Positions 35,285 through 47,464 of a stretch of 64,000 nt of DNA are shown piece by piece (the first letter of the stretch is position 1; each line of letters starts with the position of its first letter). This DNA is from Megachile rotundata (Eukaryota > Arthropoda > Insecta > Hymenoptera > Megachilidae): NCBI RefSeq assembly GCF_050947335.1, contig NC_134989.1:5077501-5141500 (forward strand). Direction: 5' to 3'. The notes under the pieces were generated by a model. That model saw only the letters and a program-made list of their open reading frames with translations. It made no database searches and was not told where the DNA came from. The position numbers and the translations under genes are program-made.

Positions 35285-37584
35285 ATTAGTAAATGAAAAA
35301 ATTAGAAAACTGAGAATAAAAAGATTGAACTAACATATTGAAAATTGAGAAAAAAAAGAAATGGAAATATTGACAGATCGAAAAACTGAAAAATTGAAAA
35401 ATCAAAAAACCAAAAAATCAATATATGGAAAAATAGATCAAACCGAATGTTAAAAATTGCAAGTTCTAATATTTCAAAATTGACACGCAGCAAGCAGATT
35501 CCTGAAGCGTCCCGTTACACTGCAACTGACGAATCCCATAACATTCTAATTTCTCTATCTACTGAAATCGTTAGTTTCTATAATTAACTGTCTATTAATA
35601 GAATCCAGAATCTACTTTCTAGCTCTGGAATCCCGCTTTGATCTCGAGATATTGGTCAGTAATCGAGTCGATGAGTAATGAAGTCAATGTAAATTTTTCG
35701 TAGGAAATTCTACGGTCGTAGCAAGACGAAACGTAGGAATGAGTGTAGAAAGTAGGGGACGGAAGCTGAGAAAATGGAAGGCAAAAAGAACAAAAACAGA
35801 TCGAGTGTAGAATAGATACTGAAGAGATTGCACGGTTGACTGATTACTCCGCGTCTCTTGTAAAGATCTTCATTACACGAAGAATGTTTATTTCATACCT
35901 GTTTAGTAGGTATGCACGGTGCGTCACGCTGCAGCAATGCTAATTTCTCATCGACAGCTCCAGGCTAATACGACTAACTTGACTTCCTCAAGAATTTTTT
36001 GCGAGTGGTTGGAATACCAAAAAAGAAGAGGAAACTGAGAATCATTAATATTCAAATTGAGTAAAATTTTACCACGGCGTAATTGAATTAATTCTTGATA
36101 AAAAAAGAAGCGTTAACCCTACAAACTCGATAAAAACGTTGAAACTGTATGCGAGGCACTTAGAGCCACGATTTAATGCGAAATAGCTGGTACTGGAGGA
36201 TCTCTCATTGAAAATCGTACGGTAAAACGGTGTAAAGGCGCCGAGTAGAAAGAAACAGCGGTAAAAGTAGTACAGAAACTCGTGTGGGAGAACCTTGAGC
36301 GTTATTACGTGTGTGAGTGCGTGTTTCTAACAGACATGCAATTTCGCTACATTCATGAAGAAATTGTTACCTCGTGGACATCGTTAGTAACCACTACCTG
36401 TCGGTAGCGAATTGATCGTTTCAGAAAAGGCAAAGTGCAACGGCAATTGAATAGTTAGAATGGTAAACGATGCTGGTATCAAATAAATAACATTATTTTA
36501 TGTGAATTTTATTTTATTTTCATAGTGCAGAAAATTGTATCGGGATAAATTAATTATATAACAATTACATATATTGTTAAGTATCAATAAATAAAATATA
36601 CTATTGTGTAACTATTAAATTGTTTAATAACAAAATTATTTAATAATGTCAATAATTCGTTGTACGCGACAAACATTTGTTTTTTCAGCATAAAATATAC
36701 ATAAAAACATTTTAAATCATTTTCAAATATTCTTTATAACGTATTCGAAGTATAATTCTATGAATCCGAATTGTTAAATAAATGTCAAATAAAACCATTA
36801 ATAATATTAATGAGGAATAACCAAAATTTAAAAAAATATTTAAATTTTGAAGTCTTATAAATAAAATTCCTATTAAATTGTTTAATAACTATACCATCAA
36901 ATTAAATCTCTAATATTATTATATTGGAAATTATTTAGTAAAAAATGTAATATAACCGCATTAGATTAAAAAATGAAATTAGTAATTTATTGCAGTTTTC
37001 AGTTACTTCATGTAATTTTAAAGTACTACATTTACTGCGTAATTGAACAATTTGTAAACAATGTAATGTACGTGTTTGTAAATTTTTGCGAAATAACTTG
37101 ATATTCATTTATTGAACCGATCAATTTAATCGATATTGAATCGAATTGACTAAATTTCCCTAAAGATTTGTATGTAACTTACTTCAGTAAAAATTCGATG
37201 TTTGCTGAAAGTACGCAAACAAGGAATACGCACTGAAACTATTGATTTTACTGAAGTTTCTATGGATGGAACGGTCGAACATTCGTTTCCTTCCTGAATT
37301 ATAGATTGAAATCTAATTCAAAAAGCAAGAATATCGTTTAGTAATAATATATAGCAAATATTGGATTACTCTTTATTTAACGTGTATTCTACCATCGATT
37401 TTATGTGACATGCCAATTCTAACTTAGGGTTGTTTTGCGGTAAATATTTGTGCATAGAAATATATCAATAATGACTTTATCAATGTTGTTGACAAATATT
37501 ACTAGGTATTAAGACTTTTTTAAATTATCTGTGGTTTTAATGCACTTCATTGAGAATTACTTTGCAAATGCTATTATAAAGTAA
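35285..37584. other. Unassigned; GC-richer 35500-36450, then AT-rich
   Basis: No frame of note. AAAAATTGAAAAA words persist to about 35490. From 36480 on the DNA is very AT-rich. Confidence 0.5.
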
Positions 37585-37920
37585 CCATATTTTATACAAT
37601 TACATTCTTTTACAAAGTCTTCACAGTAGTTTCCAAGTGGTTTACAAGTTATTAGTTACAATTATTTTTATTTCACTAATTTTTTATCTAAGTTTTTTTA
37701 TCTAATTTTTTATTGACTAAGTTTTGACTGTCTATCGTCTGCAATCATATTTTACATATTTTATACAGTTTTATTTATATACAGGGATTTTACGGTAGTT
37801 TTCAAATGATTTACAAGTTATTCATTATTTACGATTATTTTTATTTCATAAATTTTTTTACCTGAAATATACAAGCTTTTATTATCTATCATATGTAATC
37901 AAAGAGTCCATTCAGTTACA
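37585..37920. repeat. Two-copy tandem repeat, unit about 170 bp
   Basis: 'gtggtttacaagttattagt ... attatttttatttcac' at about 37637 recurs as 'atgatttacaagttattcat ... attatttttatttcat' at about 37807, each preceded by 'ttttatacaattacat / ttttatacagttttat' and 'cagtagtttccaa / cggtagttttcaa'. Confidence 0.7.
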
Positions 37921-38031
37921 ATCATCTCAAGTGCTAATAACTTACTTAAATTAAAAATTTAATTCAAGGTATAAATATTATTATTTAAATAATATTTCAA
38001 CAATTCAAGCTTATAAACTTGCACTTATAAA

Positions 38032-38640
38032 TTTGCACTAGAAATTTCATTTCATTCCACGGCTAATTATACAATTATGGACCATCATCATATGCTAATA
38101 TTCAAAGCATTCTATGTTTAACTACAAATTTCATGCAAAAAAATGGCTGTGGTATTATGTTATCTCGGCAGGTACAGCATTTCAAATTTTTAAACCATGA
38201 GTTGCACTAAATATTTCAATTCATTCTTCAGTTTTGTTATTATACTTCTATTCTTCAGATGGCCAATTATGTCAATGTGAACAGTGAACAACAGTCATCC
38301 AAAGTATTGTATGTTGAATTTATGCAAAAAAGGAATTATGATATATCTATAATATTACCTCGATAACACTACATCACTTGAAGTTTGTAAACCAAAATTT
38401 GTACTAAATTTTTGAATCCATTCTTCAGTTTTACTATTATATAGCTTATTGCTCAGATAACCAATTTCGTCAATGTGAACAACGATCCAAAGCATTCTAT
38501 ATTAAATGTACCCAAAAAATGAATTGTAATGTATTTATGGTATTATATAATAACTCGATAACAGTTTAACACTTCAAGTTTGTAAACCAGAATTTGTACG
38601 AAATATTTTAATTCATACTTTAGTATTATTGCTTAGATGA
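38032..38640. repeat. Diverged tandem repeat, unit about 170-197 bp, 3+ copies
   Basis: The block 'ttgcactaaatatttcaatt cattcttcag' at 38202 recurs at about 38399 and 38594, and more weakly at 38033. Other shared pieces are 'tcaatgtgaacaa', 'ccaaagcattctat', 'taactcgataaca' and 'cttcaagtttgtaaacca'. Spacing is about 169, 197 and 195 bp. Family unknown. Confidence 0.75.
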
Positions 38641-39219
38641 CGACCATTACGTACCTTGACATTCTTTTTGCAGCACCCAATGTTCTATTGGTCTTCGTAA
38701 ATTCGGTATCCGCGGCGATCGATGGGAAATTTAATTTGCGGCGAGGAAAAAGCGCCGTTAGATATCGTGCATCGCGTTGAAGCGTAGTCAGGCCGATAAG
38801 GAATTTATAATATCGTCCCATCGATATTATCGGCTCGCTTGTTGCCGATCGGTAAATAGCCGTTTAAATATCGTCCTGTAAAGATGAGCACACGGGCGGT
38901 GTACAGTTCCGCGGAGGGAATGCGAGCGAAAAAGATGGGGCCGAACGAGGGCCGCGGGGGCAGCGGGGCAGGTAAATGAATCGCCGTCGAGCGAAGAGAA
39001 AAGGCAGGCAACGCGCACGAAGCTTATCCACGGAACATGCAATAGCACGGTACAGTATTAAAAGTCGGCTAATTTAAAATCGAGCGAAGATCTGCGCCAG
39101 GCCTACGATCGAGACCGCGAATCGAACCGCGTATACTCGCGAAACTGGCTAAGCTGATTCACGATCACGATCCACAATGGCGTGGGTTGAAGGGAAATTA
39201 TCTGCGACGCGATCGTATG
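38641..39219. other. GC-richer island without a gene
   Basis: Minus frames of 62, 68 and 73 codons (38633-39048) overlap one another in different frames, with no known motif. A promoter or enhancer is possible but not shown. Confidence 0.45.
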
Positions 39220-39221
39220 TA

Positions 39222-40328
39222 CATTCGACTGCAACATAGGCTTTACTTAAGGATAAGGATATGAATACTTGACAATTTTCAGTTTCTCAATTTTTCGCAA
39301 TTTCTTGTAATTATTGAATTTCCGGGTATACAGATCTTCAAATTTAATTCTTGAAATTGCGAATTTTTTATGTTTATAAACGTCCAGATTTCCAAGTTCT
39401 CAAAATTCCTGGATTTGTAAATATTAACATTTGAAAATTTCCTATTCACAAGTTCCTGATTTCCAAATCTCTAAACTCCAAATGTCGATGTGTTAGACTC
39501 GAAGTTTCTAGACTCTTAAAATTCCTAGCCCTCTAAATCTCTAGATTTCCAAATTAAAATGTCTATAAACATCTACATCTTAATACCTAGACTACCAACT
39601 TCCTAAATTTCCAAATTCGCAGGCCATCATATCCCTAAATTCACAAATTTTTAGACCTCCAAATCCATAAGATCCTTAATATTTACGTCCTTAAGCTAGT
39701 TCTCCAAATTACTAAAGCACCAGGTGTAAGTATCCCAAATATCTATGTCCCCAAATTTCTAGACCTACGAGTTTATACATCACCAAGTCTTAAAATTTCA
39801 AAAAGGCTGTCTTCTCAAATTCTTAGGCTCTCAAATTGCCATATCACAATTTTCACATTCACAAATTTCCAAGTCACTAATTCCCATATCCATAGATCTT
39901 CAAATCTCAAGCTCTTCAAATTTTTATGTCCCTTTTCTAGGATACCAAGTTTCTAGATCTCCAAATTCTTAGATCATCAAATCCCAACATCTCCGTATAC
40001 CTATGTCCTCAAATCCCTGTGCTTTCAAATTCTTAAATCTCCAAATTCCTAAACCACCAAACTTCAAAATAGCTGTTCTCCTATTGTTGACCTGTCAAAC
40101 TTTAAGATCCAAGTTTTAGAAACCCAAATTTTCAAACCACCAAATCCATATGAGTTCATATGAATAAATACCCATGAGTCTTCAAATCTCCTTGTCCTCA
40201 AATTCTTATGTCCCCAAGTTCGTCACCCACCTCAAATTTTCAAATCACGAAAGGTATCAGCGAACGGAGCGCCTCTCCGGTTTTGATTGCCGTATTTTCC
40301 CCGGGGAAAGCAGATTTGCTCTCGACTG
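39222..40328. mobile_element. TIR element filled with minisatellite (member F)
   Basis: The left end CATTCGACTGCAACATAGGC after TA (39220-39221) is a diverged form of the shared TIR and goes on to GGATATGAATA. The right end, GCAGATTTGCTCTCGACTG before TA (40329-40330), is close to consensus and is preceded by the near-palindrome TTTTCCCCGGGGAAA. The filling is on the C strand: ccaaattcctag, cctaaatttc, ctcaaattctta, about 39290-40240. Frames at 40174-40473 (+) and 40232-40511 (-) run across the right TIR and are not genes. Confidence 0.75.
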
Positions 40329-40616
40329 TACATTGGAATTCGAACTTCTTGGTTGTAGAACGATTCGGTGCTGGTATTTCGAAGAAAACGTATACGTAAC
40401 AGCGTGCGAAACACCGGCAGAGATACCTATACGGAAATGCTCTCCGATCGATACGCTGAAGGAGGTCCGGTAAGCTTGCCCGTGAGAAATTATGCGTGAA
40501 AATGAGTGCACAGCGGGAGATATTTATTTCGCTACTATATATTTAATGGCTGATTTCGAGATGTAAATATTGATTTGATGGTATTAGGTTGGTGGCGTTA
40601 TCTAACGATCCATTTT
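40329..40616. other. Short mixed-composition spacer
   Basis: GC-richer to about 40500. No gene or repeat recognised. Confidence 0.4.
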
Positions 40617-41690
40617 GAAATATAGAAAGGCTGAAGTAATTTGATGATATGGAGATATTGCTATCTAGAACTTGTGGTATATTAATGCAACGCTGAATGT
40701 TTGGAGAAAATTACTATATAGGTACTTTATCGATGCTATTAATATAAAGTGGCTGGTAAGTTAGAGAGCAGTATATGTGCGTAAATACGTTCACAAATTT
40801 CCAAACGTGTATGTTCTAACCCGAAAATATTACGAAATATTTATGGAATATTAACTTGAATCTTAAAATCAAATGACTGGCGATTAGTTACTGAAAGCAA
40901 TGATTAAGTTTAAAACACTTTTAATGTTTCACCAGATTTGATAACATAGTAACGCAAATTAGTACTTACTGATATATCAAGGTTTTTGGAAAATAACTAC
41001 CTAGAAACTTGATGAATGTTCTTAATTGTGTGATTAGTGGTCAGTTACGGGAAGCACTGATTCATTCTGAAATACTTTTACATTTTGAATTAAGATTTGA
41101 TCTCATTTTATGATATAGAAATAACATAGAACTAATGGTGCATCAATTTGATAAATATTTGAAGAAAATGGCTACACATGCATTTTATTAAATTTCTTAA
41201 TATAAAATGGCTGGTGGTCCGTTGTAGAAAGACATTTTCTGAAATATATACAGTTTTATATGATTTGTTGACATTAAAATAAAATAAATGTACTTGCAAT
41301 ATATCAATGTGAAACTTGAAATTGTGTAGGCATTTAATGTATTGAATACAAAATAGCCGATGATCAATTACAGGGATGAATGACCAATTTCAAATCGCAT
41401 ATAATTTTATCAAACTTGACGACATAAAATTAATGCAAAACAATACATAATTTTATATTAATTTGATATTTAAAGTTGCATGAAGTTGGAAGATTACATG
41501 AACACTTCATTTTTCTTAAAACAAAATGGCTGGTAATTATTTAACAAAAGCAGTGAATTTTTAAACACCTACAGTCTGTTTCGATTTAATAACATAAAAA
41601 TAACACAAAATACTAATCATTACATATTAATTTTTAATTTAATTGCATATTTGCAATCACAATTAATATCCTTGATACAAATGGCGATTT
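40617..41690. repeat. Diverged tandem repeat, unit about 130-175 bp, seven copies
   Basis: The anchor ATGGCTGGT recurs at about 40749 (gtggctggt), 40874 (atgactggc), 41037 (gtggtcagt), 41208 (atggctggt), 41352 (atagccgat), 41526 (atggctggt) and 41680 (atggcgat). Between anchors recur 'agatttgataacat', 'aataacacaaa' and 'atatcaatttgata'. The copies are much diverged. Similar in age and style to the array at 38032. Confidence 0.7.
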
Positions 41691-44366
41691 GTTATTTTAT
41701 ACAGTAGTCAGTAGACTGTGCTGAGGTCTCTTCTAAGCATTAATTAAACATTTTTTCATGAATATGAAACATATTAGTTTATACATAATTTACTATGTTT
41801 TAAGTATAACATTATATGTAGTTTAATACTTATTATTCAAATATTATCTCCAAATAGGAATTTGAATATATTTCTTACCATTTGCAATATGTTGTTAAAT
41901 AACATATAAATAATGTATGTATTCTTATATTCTAGTTTCCAAAATTGATTCTTGTTTCAATATTGCTAACTCTTGTCATAATTGCCTAACTTATAAAAGT
42001 ATTCGACATAAATACAACCCACGAGGCAAAATCATCTGATACATAAAATTTGGCACTTAATGGTTTAAGTTTTCATTGATAAATTATAGAGTCCATTAAA
42101 CGACTATGACTCGTAAAAGGTTAAAGATGCAAACGAGTGTCCAAAGTAATTCGAACGTATAGAAGCAACTATGATTTACAGGCTCTAATGTAAGTACAGT
42201 CTTTCATGAACAGCTAGTTGATCTATGTCTGCATAATGGAGGAACACGGGCAAATACACGTGCATTATCAGACTGGATCGAATGATCGCCTCGTGTCACG
42301 TCTTCATCCGCCATGGTCGACCTTAAAGCCGCATAACGGCTGACCTTGATTAACCCCCAGTGTCGAAGAACGAGAACGATTCTTGGAAGTTTGTACGTAT
42401 TCCTTTACGCACACAAGTACGCAACGAAGGTGGCCTGTTGCAAATGACGGAGTTCCCATAAATCAACGGTATAAATCGATAGTTCAACTTACGGGGGCCC
42501 ATTAAGCCAGCGTAGTAATAAAGCTGTATCGGTAACGTTATTGGTGTCCTCTTAATAACAACCTGATCGAGGCTGAATAACAGAGAGGAGGTTGAATTAT
42601 CGGTGTAAACCGAGCTCCACCCCTTTCTCGCCCCGGATACTCACGCGTGGCATCGATATAACTTTGCCACACTGTGGACAAACTTTCTTCTGCTCAAAAC
42701 AACTTTTCTATATGGGACTTTTAGTATATTTGCGTACGTAAAAGGACAGTTAATACTTTTTGACATTTGGTACCAAATTTTCTGAGTTCCGCACAATTTC
42801 GTGGTGAAATATGTTTTTACAATGGAATACGTTAGATCCATTTGTGCTTTAACTAACGTTTTATAACAATTATGTTGTAATAAATATAATATGTTTCTTA
42901 TATTTTAACACTTTTCAAAGATTTATAGTTTCGAATGTTTCCGAAGGCTTAAATCGAATCTCATAATTCCGACTTTTTTTCGACAAGTTTTTCGAATTTC
43001 TAAACTAACTTGGAAACCTTAATAATTGGGTACCTTTTCGAATTTTTACGTTTCTAAAATTCTGATATCTGTTCACGCACTGTGTAAACTATTAATTATT
43101 TATAGCTGAATTCGAAGGTTGTAAATCTTCGTCAACCCATGGCGTTTCCACAACTTGTTACGGTAGTGGAATTATATGTAGAATTATTATTGTAGAATAG
43201 AATTTATAGAGTGGTTCAGAGTCCTCCACACTGGTGTGCCCAGGTCAATGAAGGATGTAAATCATCATCCCACTAGTTGTAATGATTGTTGTGTGTTGTT
43301 GTAGTTGATAGTTACTGTGATTCGTAAGACTGAGTATATTTCAACAACGGTAGTTTTAAGACTGACTAAAGTAAGTATGTTTCAACGAAGTTAATCTGAG
43401 ACTGACTCGTCGCTTCTAAAAAGCCAGAAAAGAAAACCATGGAGGAAGTTCAGGACATGAAGGCGTTACCAAAAAGGGCCAATTAGAACAGATTGTTATT
43501 TGGAAAAAATACTGATTGGTGAGATGGTTTAGCGAATAGGATCGTGAGACCTTTTGCCTACGCTTCAAGGTTGTAAATTACGTTTTATTAACAAAGTAAC
43601 CTAAAGCAATTGAGTGATTTGGGTTTTTCAAAAGAAGTAAAGAATGGGCATCATGTGTTTGTCATCGGAGTTCGAGCGCGTAGGCCTTCTTTAGTGGGGT
43701 GCACAGTTTAGGACCATGGAAATAAACTTCTTTAAGAAAAGATATATTGGCATTAGGAAGATGTGCTTTTCTGGCCTGTTAGAAGGCTATTGTTAATAGT
43801 TAAGAACGTCAAACTGTGGAGACGTTCATGTGGTCGTAAAAAACCGTTTAAAATTGCAAGAGTGAAGCGTTCTTAGTTTTAACAAAACACCCATAAACAT
43901 TACGCTAATTATATTCCGAGCAACTCGGAACAATATCCTATACTTGAAAATTTTCAGAATTTTGATATTCTATATTTAACAATTTTCAGAATTCTAATGT
44001 TCTACATCAAAAAAGTTTCAAAATTTTATAATTCTATATTTAAAATATTCCAAATTACCAAGTTTCCCAAATTTCCAAATTCTAAACCTTCTGTGGTTCC
44101 AAATTTTCAAACTTCAACTTAATTTAAATGACAGTATATTATGATCAGATTAAGTTTAATTAGCTTATGATTAAATTAAATCAAATTATTTGTGGTTACA
44201 TTAAGTAAAGAAAAACTTAGGCTAATTTTATTGTGTTATATTATAATCGTGTTGGGATTACGATAAACTAGTTAGAATTAAGATATTTCAAGGTTATATT
44301 TACTTATGCTCGTTGGGTTAGAGTTACACTCGGTTAAATTACATTGGGCTAAGTGTGTTAAGGGTA
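41691..44366. other. Unassigned; GC-richer 42240-42660, small duplication at 43327-43410
   Basis: A ~52-bp direct duplication (taagactgagtatatttcaac / gagactgactcg-type words) lies at about 43327-43410. Sequence from 43200 to 43880 is less AT-rich and stop-rich, and could be an old retroelement piece, but I see no reverse transcriptase, LTR pair or primer site. AAATTTTCAGAATTC words occur at 43940-44110. Confidence 0.4.
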
Positions 44367-44666
44367 CAGTAAGACCCCGCTTAACGCTACTCCGCTTAAC
44401 GCTATTTCGGTATTACGCGGTTATATTTCGATTTCTCGAAATGGCACACGGTATTGATACTTGTATATGTGTGCAAAAGAAGCCGGCATGCAACAACTAT
44501 AAGCGGTGCATTATGCAGCGACGATGCACATGATTTTTGTTTCACTACACTCTTTTGTTACTCTGTCCAAAATAAAGGTTCCAACGACTATTCCTTGTTT
44601 AACGCTGTTTCGTTTAGCGCTGGAACTTATTGGAACGTATCCCCCACGTTAAGCGATGTCTTACTG
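44367..44666. mobile_element. Tigger/pogo-like MITE, 300 bp
   Basis: The left end CAGTAAGACCCCGCTTAACG after TA (44365-44366) is mirrored by CGTTAAGCGATGTCTTACTG before TA (44667-44668): 20-bp TIRs with two mismatches. CAGT ends, CCGCTTAACGC words and TA duplication are typical of the pogo/Tigger branch of Tc1/mariner. Further CGCTTAACGCT-like words occur just inside the left end (44391) and near 44600 (gtttaacgctgtttcg). No transposase. The frames at 44306-44533 and 44454-44714 cross its borders and are not genes. Confidence 0.8.
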
Positions 44667-44999
44667 TATACTAGCTTAGACCAGATTAGGCTAAATTTGG
44701 GCTGGTTAAAATAGATTATGGTTAAATTATTTTGTTGTCAGTATGTAAGTTTATGGACAGCAAATCCCCATTATGGAGAGGGGTATGTTAGCAAGCGAAG
44801 GGATCTTAATTTGAGAGGGATCAAAACCGGAGAATACTTAAGAATATATATGAGAGTATATAATAAATATATACATATATGTAGTGAAGTGTATAATACA
44901 TTTTGTAATACATTTTGTAGCCTACATTTTGTGATACGGATAAAATAATAATGGTGTTTTCTAAATATAGCATTTAACCCTTTTTTCTGTTAGACTTAA
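44667..44999. other. AT-rich spacer, no gene
   Basis: A 76-codon + frame (44718-44948) has no recognisable motif. GATTAGGCTAAATT-like words are on both sides of the MITE. Confidence 0.4.
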
Positions 45000-45470
45000 A
45001 GGTGTATTTTGTTGATTGTATAGACGACCCCTGCCTAAGGGTACACTTTTTCCTTAGGTAGGGGGAGGATATGGTGTACAGGAGTGAAAGTGGGATGTGA
45101 GTGTGTGTTTAGTGTGTAAACGGAATAGGTGCATGTGGATAATTGTAAAGTGTGACGCTCCTCAGGGATAGTAGATATTTATTTTTTAACAATATCTGAC
45201 CTAATTCCCCCTAGAAGCTGGGGCCGCCTGCGTTCCCACAGGTTGGCGTACACTTCCTCGGGGCAACTGCCGTAGCCCGTCCCAAGCCGGGTTGTGAAAA
45301 GTAGAGGGGCCTAAGCTAACCTAACCTGTGATCTCCCATTATACCGACCACCCAATGCCGGGGGTGGAAGAGATGCCGAAAGGCAAGTGCTCCAACCCCT
45401 GGGCTGAGGAACCCCAACTCGGCGGTGGTTTCGGTCCCCAAAGTCTAGTATGTAAGGTTAGGTCAATTCG
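45000..45470. repeat. GC-rich segment, possible non-LTR element or SINE fragment
   Basis: Sharply GC-richer than its surroundings (about 45200-45450: ggggccgcctgcgttcccac, gccgtagcccgtcccaagcc), ending in GGTTAGGTC. CTAACCTAACC at about 45317 matches the insect telomere unit. A strong stem CCCCTGCCTAAGG / CCTTAGGTAGGGG lies at 45028-45064. This looks like imported dispersed repeat rather than local sequence, but I cannot assign it to a family. Confidence 0.35.
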
Positions 45471-46020
45471 AAGTTAAAATGAACCAATGTTTGGATAATA
45501 GTTGTTTTCTGTATTTTCATTCAGTAACCTGAGTGTTGTTAAGAATTTAATGAAATGTTTGAATAAGTAAAACCATCAAATGAAAATGGTGGCCTGTAAA
45601 TACAGTACTTTTATATAAACTTTTCTAATAACCAAGTACTCCGAATTAAAATGTTCATACCACTGTTCTTTGCGTTGATCTTAACAATATATTTGAAAGG
45701 TGTCTTTCTATCTATCAACATTTAATCCTTCTTTCCTAAAAATAAATTTTTATCTCAACCTTTGTTCTCAAGCCATTTTTAACTCATCAGCACTTTATAT
45801 ACCTAAAATCAAATCCCTTTATGTACAAAACATAATTTGTATTACTATATTAGCCATCATTCATTCACCTTTATTCATTTGCCTTTCATTTACCTTTATT
45901 CAACAACACATAACTTTGCTAATTCTAATGTCATATTTTTAATACTAACTACTATCATCTTCGTCTTCTACAGGTCGAACATAGTGTATAAATATACAAA
46001 CTTCGATATGAATATATAAT
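45471..46020. other. AT-rich spacer with CATTTACCTTTATTC words
   Basis: Low-complexity pyrimidine/A-rich stretch at about 45700-45960. The frames of 60-80 codons here are compositional. Confidence 0.5.
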
Positions 46021-47110
46021 TCGTTATAGTTCACCCGGTTTAATAGTACTTGTCACGTGCACGTTTTTTCTCTGGAATAAACCGTCACGGTGGACATCGA
46101 CACCTCCTGCGGGGCGTAAAGCATCCCGCGATTGCATTCGGATCAAAATCGAGGGACTGCTTTCCTCGGTTCGCCACGAGCTGGGTGAAATAAATAAAAA
46201 GATCGGTAGAAAGAAAAGAAGAAGAGCGGCATCAGATACGTTCGTGGAATGTTCGTTCTGTACGTGGCTCGGGGAGGATATAATAATAATATCGGCAGAC
46301 GAAGAGGGGGATATAGTCGTCACGACGGATCACGTCGAAGTCGTGATCTTCCGCGGCGCGGCGTCCAGGGACGGCAAGATCGCGCTTGTGATCAGTTCGC
46401 GAGGGAGTCGAACGAGAAGATCCTCCACAACCTCCGCAGAAAGTTCTGGTGCGTGCAATGCGAAACGTGACAGAACCTACCCGCCCTTCGCCCGCCTTCC
46501 TAACAATACCCTCCTCCTCGGCCACGTTTCTTCCTCTCCTTCGTCGTCCAACTTCTTCATGGTCCACTCGTCTGCTTCTCTTTCTCTTAACTGCCTTCTA
46601 CGTTCTCTCGTTGCCTACCAGCTTCCACCGATCTTGCGAAGGCATTTCGTCACAGGACCAAGGATAACCGGAATCTGTTAACGCGACGTCCAATTTCAAC
46701 GGGGTTCTACAGTTGTAAATCGGCGGCAAACGACGCGTAAAACGCTCCCGTCAGTGGGGGATATTAACCGACATGGACTGACAGAGTTCACGTGGACCAC
46801 GGTAGCTTACTTGCCCGGCCGCGTTCCGCTTTATTTATCGTCCGTGGATTTGTCAGGTATTATTCGATGATTTACGCGCCGACTCGTAATTCATGCACGC
46901 GTAAACAAAGGGACGGCACTAAGGTCCCGTGGATCTTCGAACGTTGCTTAACTGTGCTCTTTTCAGAGATTAATGATAGGAACGCATTGGGCAAAGAGGA
47001 TTCCGTTCTTGCTGCGTCTATCCGACGGGCTAATTTGGTTTTGTTGGGACTTTCGAGATTGTCGGATGCAGAACGTTTTGCGAGTCTGAGGAATGCTCGG
47101 AAATGAGAAC
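46021..47110. other. CpG-rich island with long overlapping open frames
   Basis: Frames of 145 (+, 46244-46681), 73 (+, 46249-46470), 111 (-, 46232-46567), 99 (-, 46024-46323) and 104 (+, 46792-47106) codons overlap on both strands. None has a domain, signal peptide or cysteine pattern I know. The 145-codon frame has an acidic then Ser/Arg-rich composition. This is the island where an undetected exon would be least surprising, but the evidence is only frame length. Confidence 0.35.
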
Positions 47111-47464
47111 TATTGTGATAAGAGAATTATGTATAGCTCTTTTTTGTTTAAATCTATTTTCGAAGAATATGTTTGGTATGAAGCGTTTTATTTTTCCTAA
47201 AATTTATTTGGCGAATAACAGAGTCCTTCAAATGTCAGTTAAGTAACTAAAACATATGTGGGTTGAGAAATTTATTCCTAAAATCTTGTATCCTTATACT
47301 TCTATATACATTACATCTATGTATATATACATCTATGTATATTGTTACATCTTATGCTTCCATAGATCAGTATAGTGATATAGAGATACAAATATATGAT
47401 CTCTGAATTATACTATCTTGATGATTCACATCTGGACATCTATTGCCTAAATCTGAAATCAGCT
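47111..47464. other. AT-rich spacer with ATCTATGTATAT words
   Basis: Short direct repeats of tacatctatgtatat at about 47305-47350. No gene. Confidence 0.5.

Noticed and set aside
42190..42215. GTACAGTCTTTCATGAACAGC as a TIR
   Set aside because: Only the first eight bases match and no repeat tract is adjacent.
43200..43880. LTR retrotransposon fragment
   Set aside because: No paired LTRs, primer-binding site or reverse-transcriptase motif visible.
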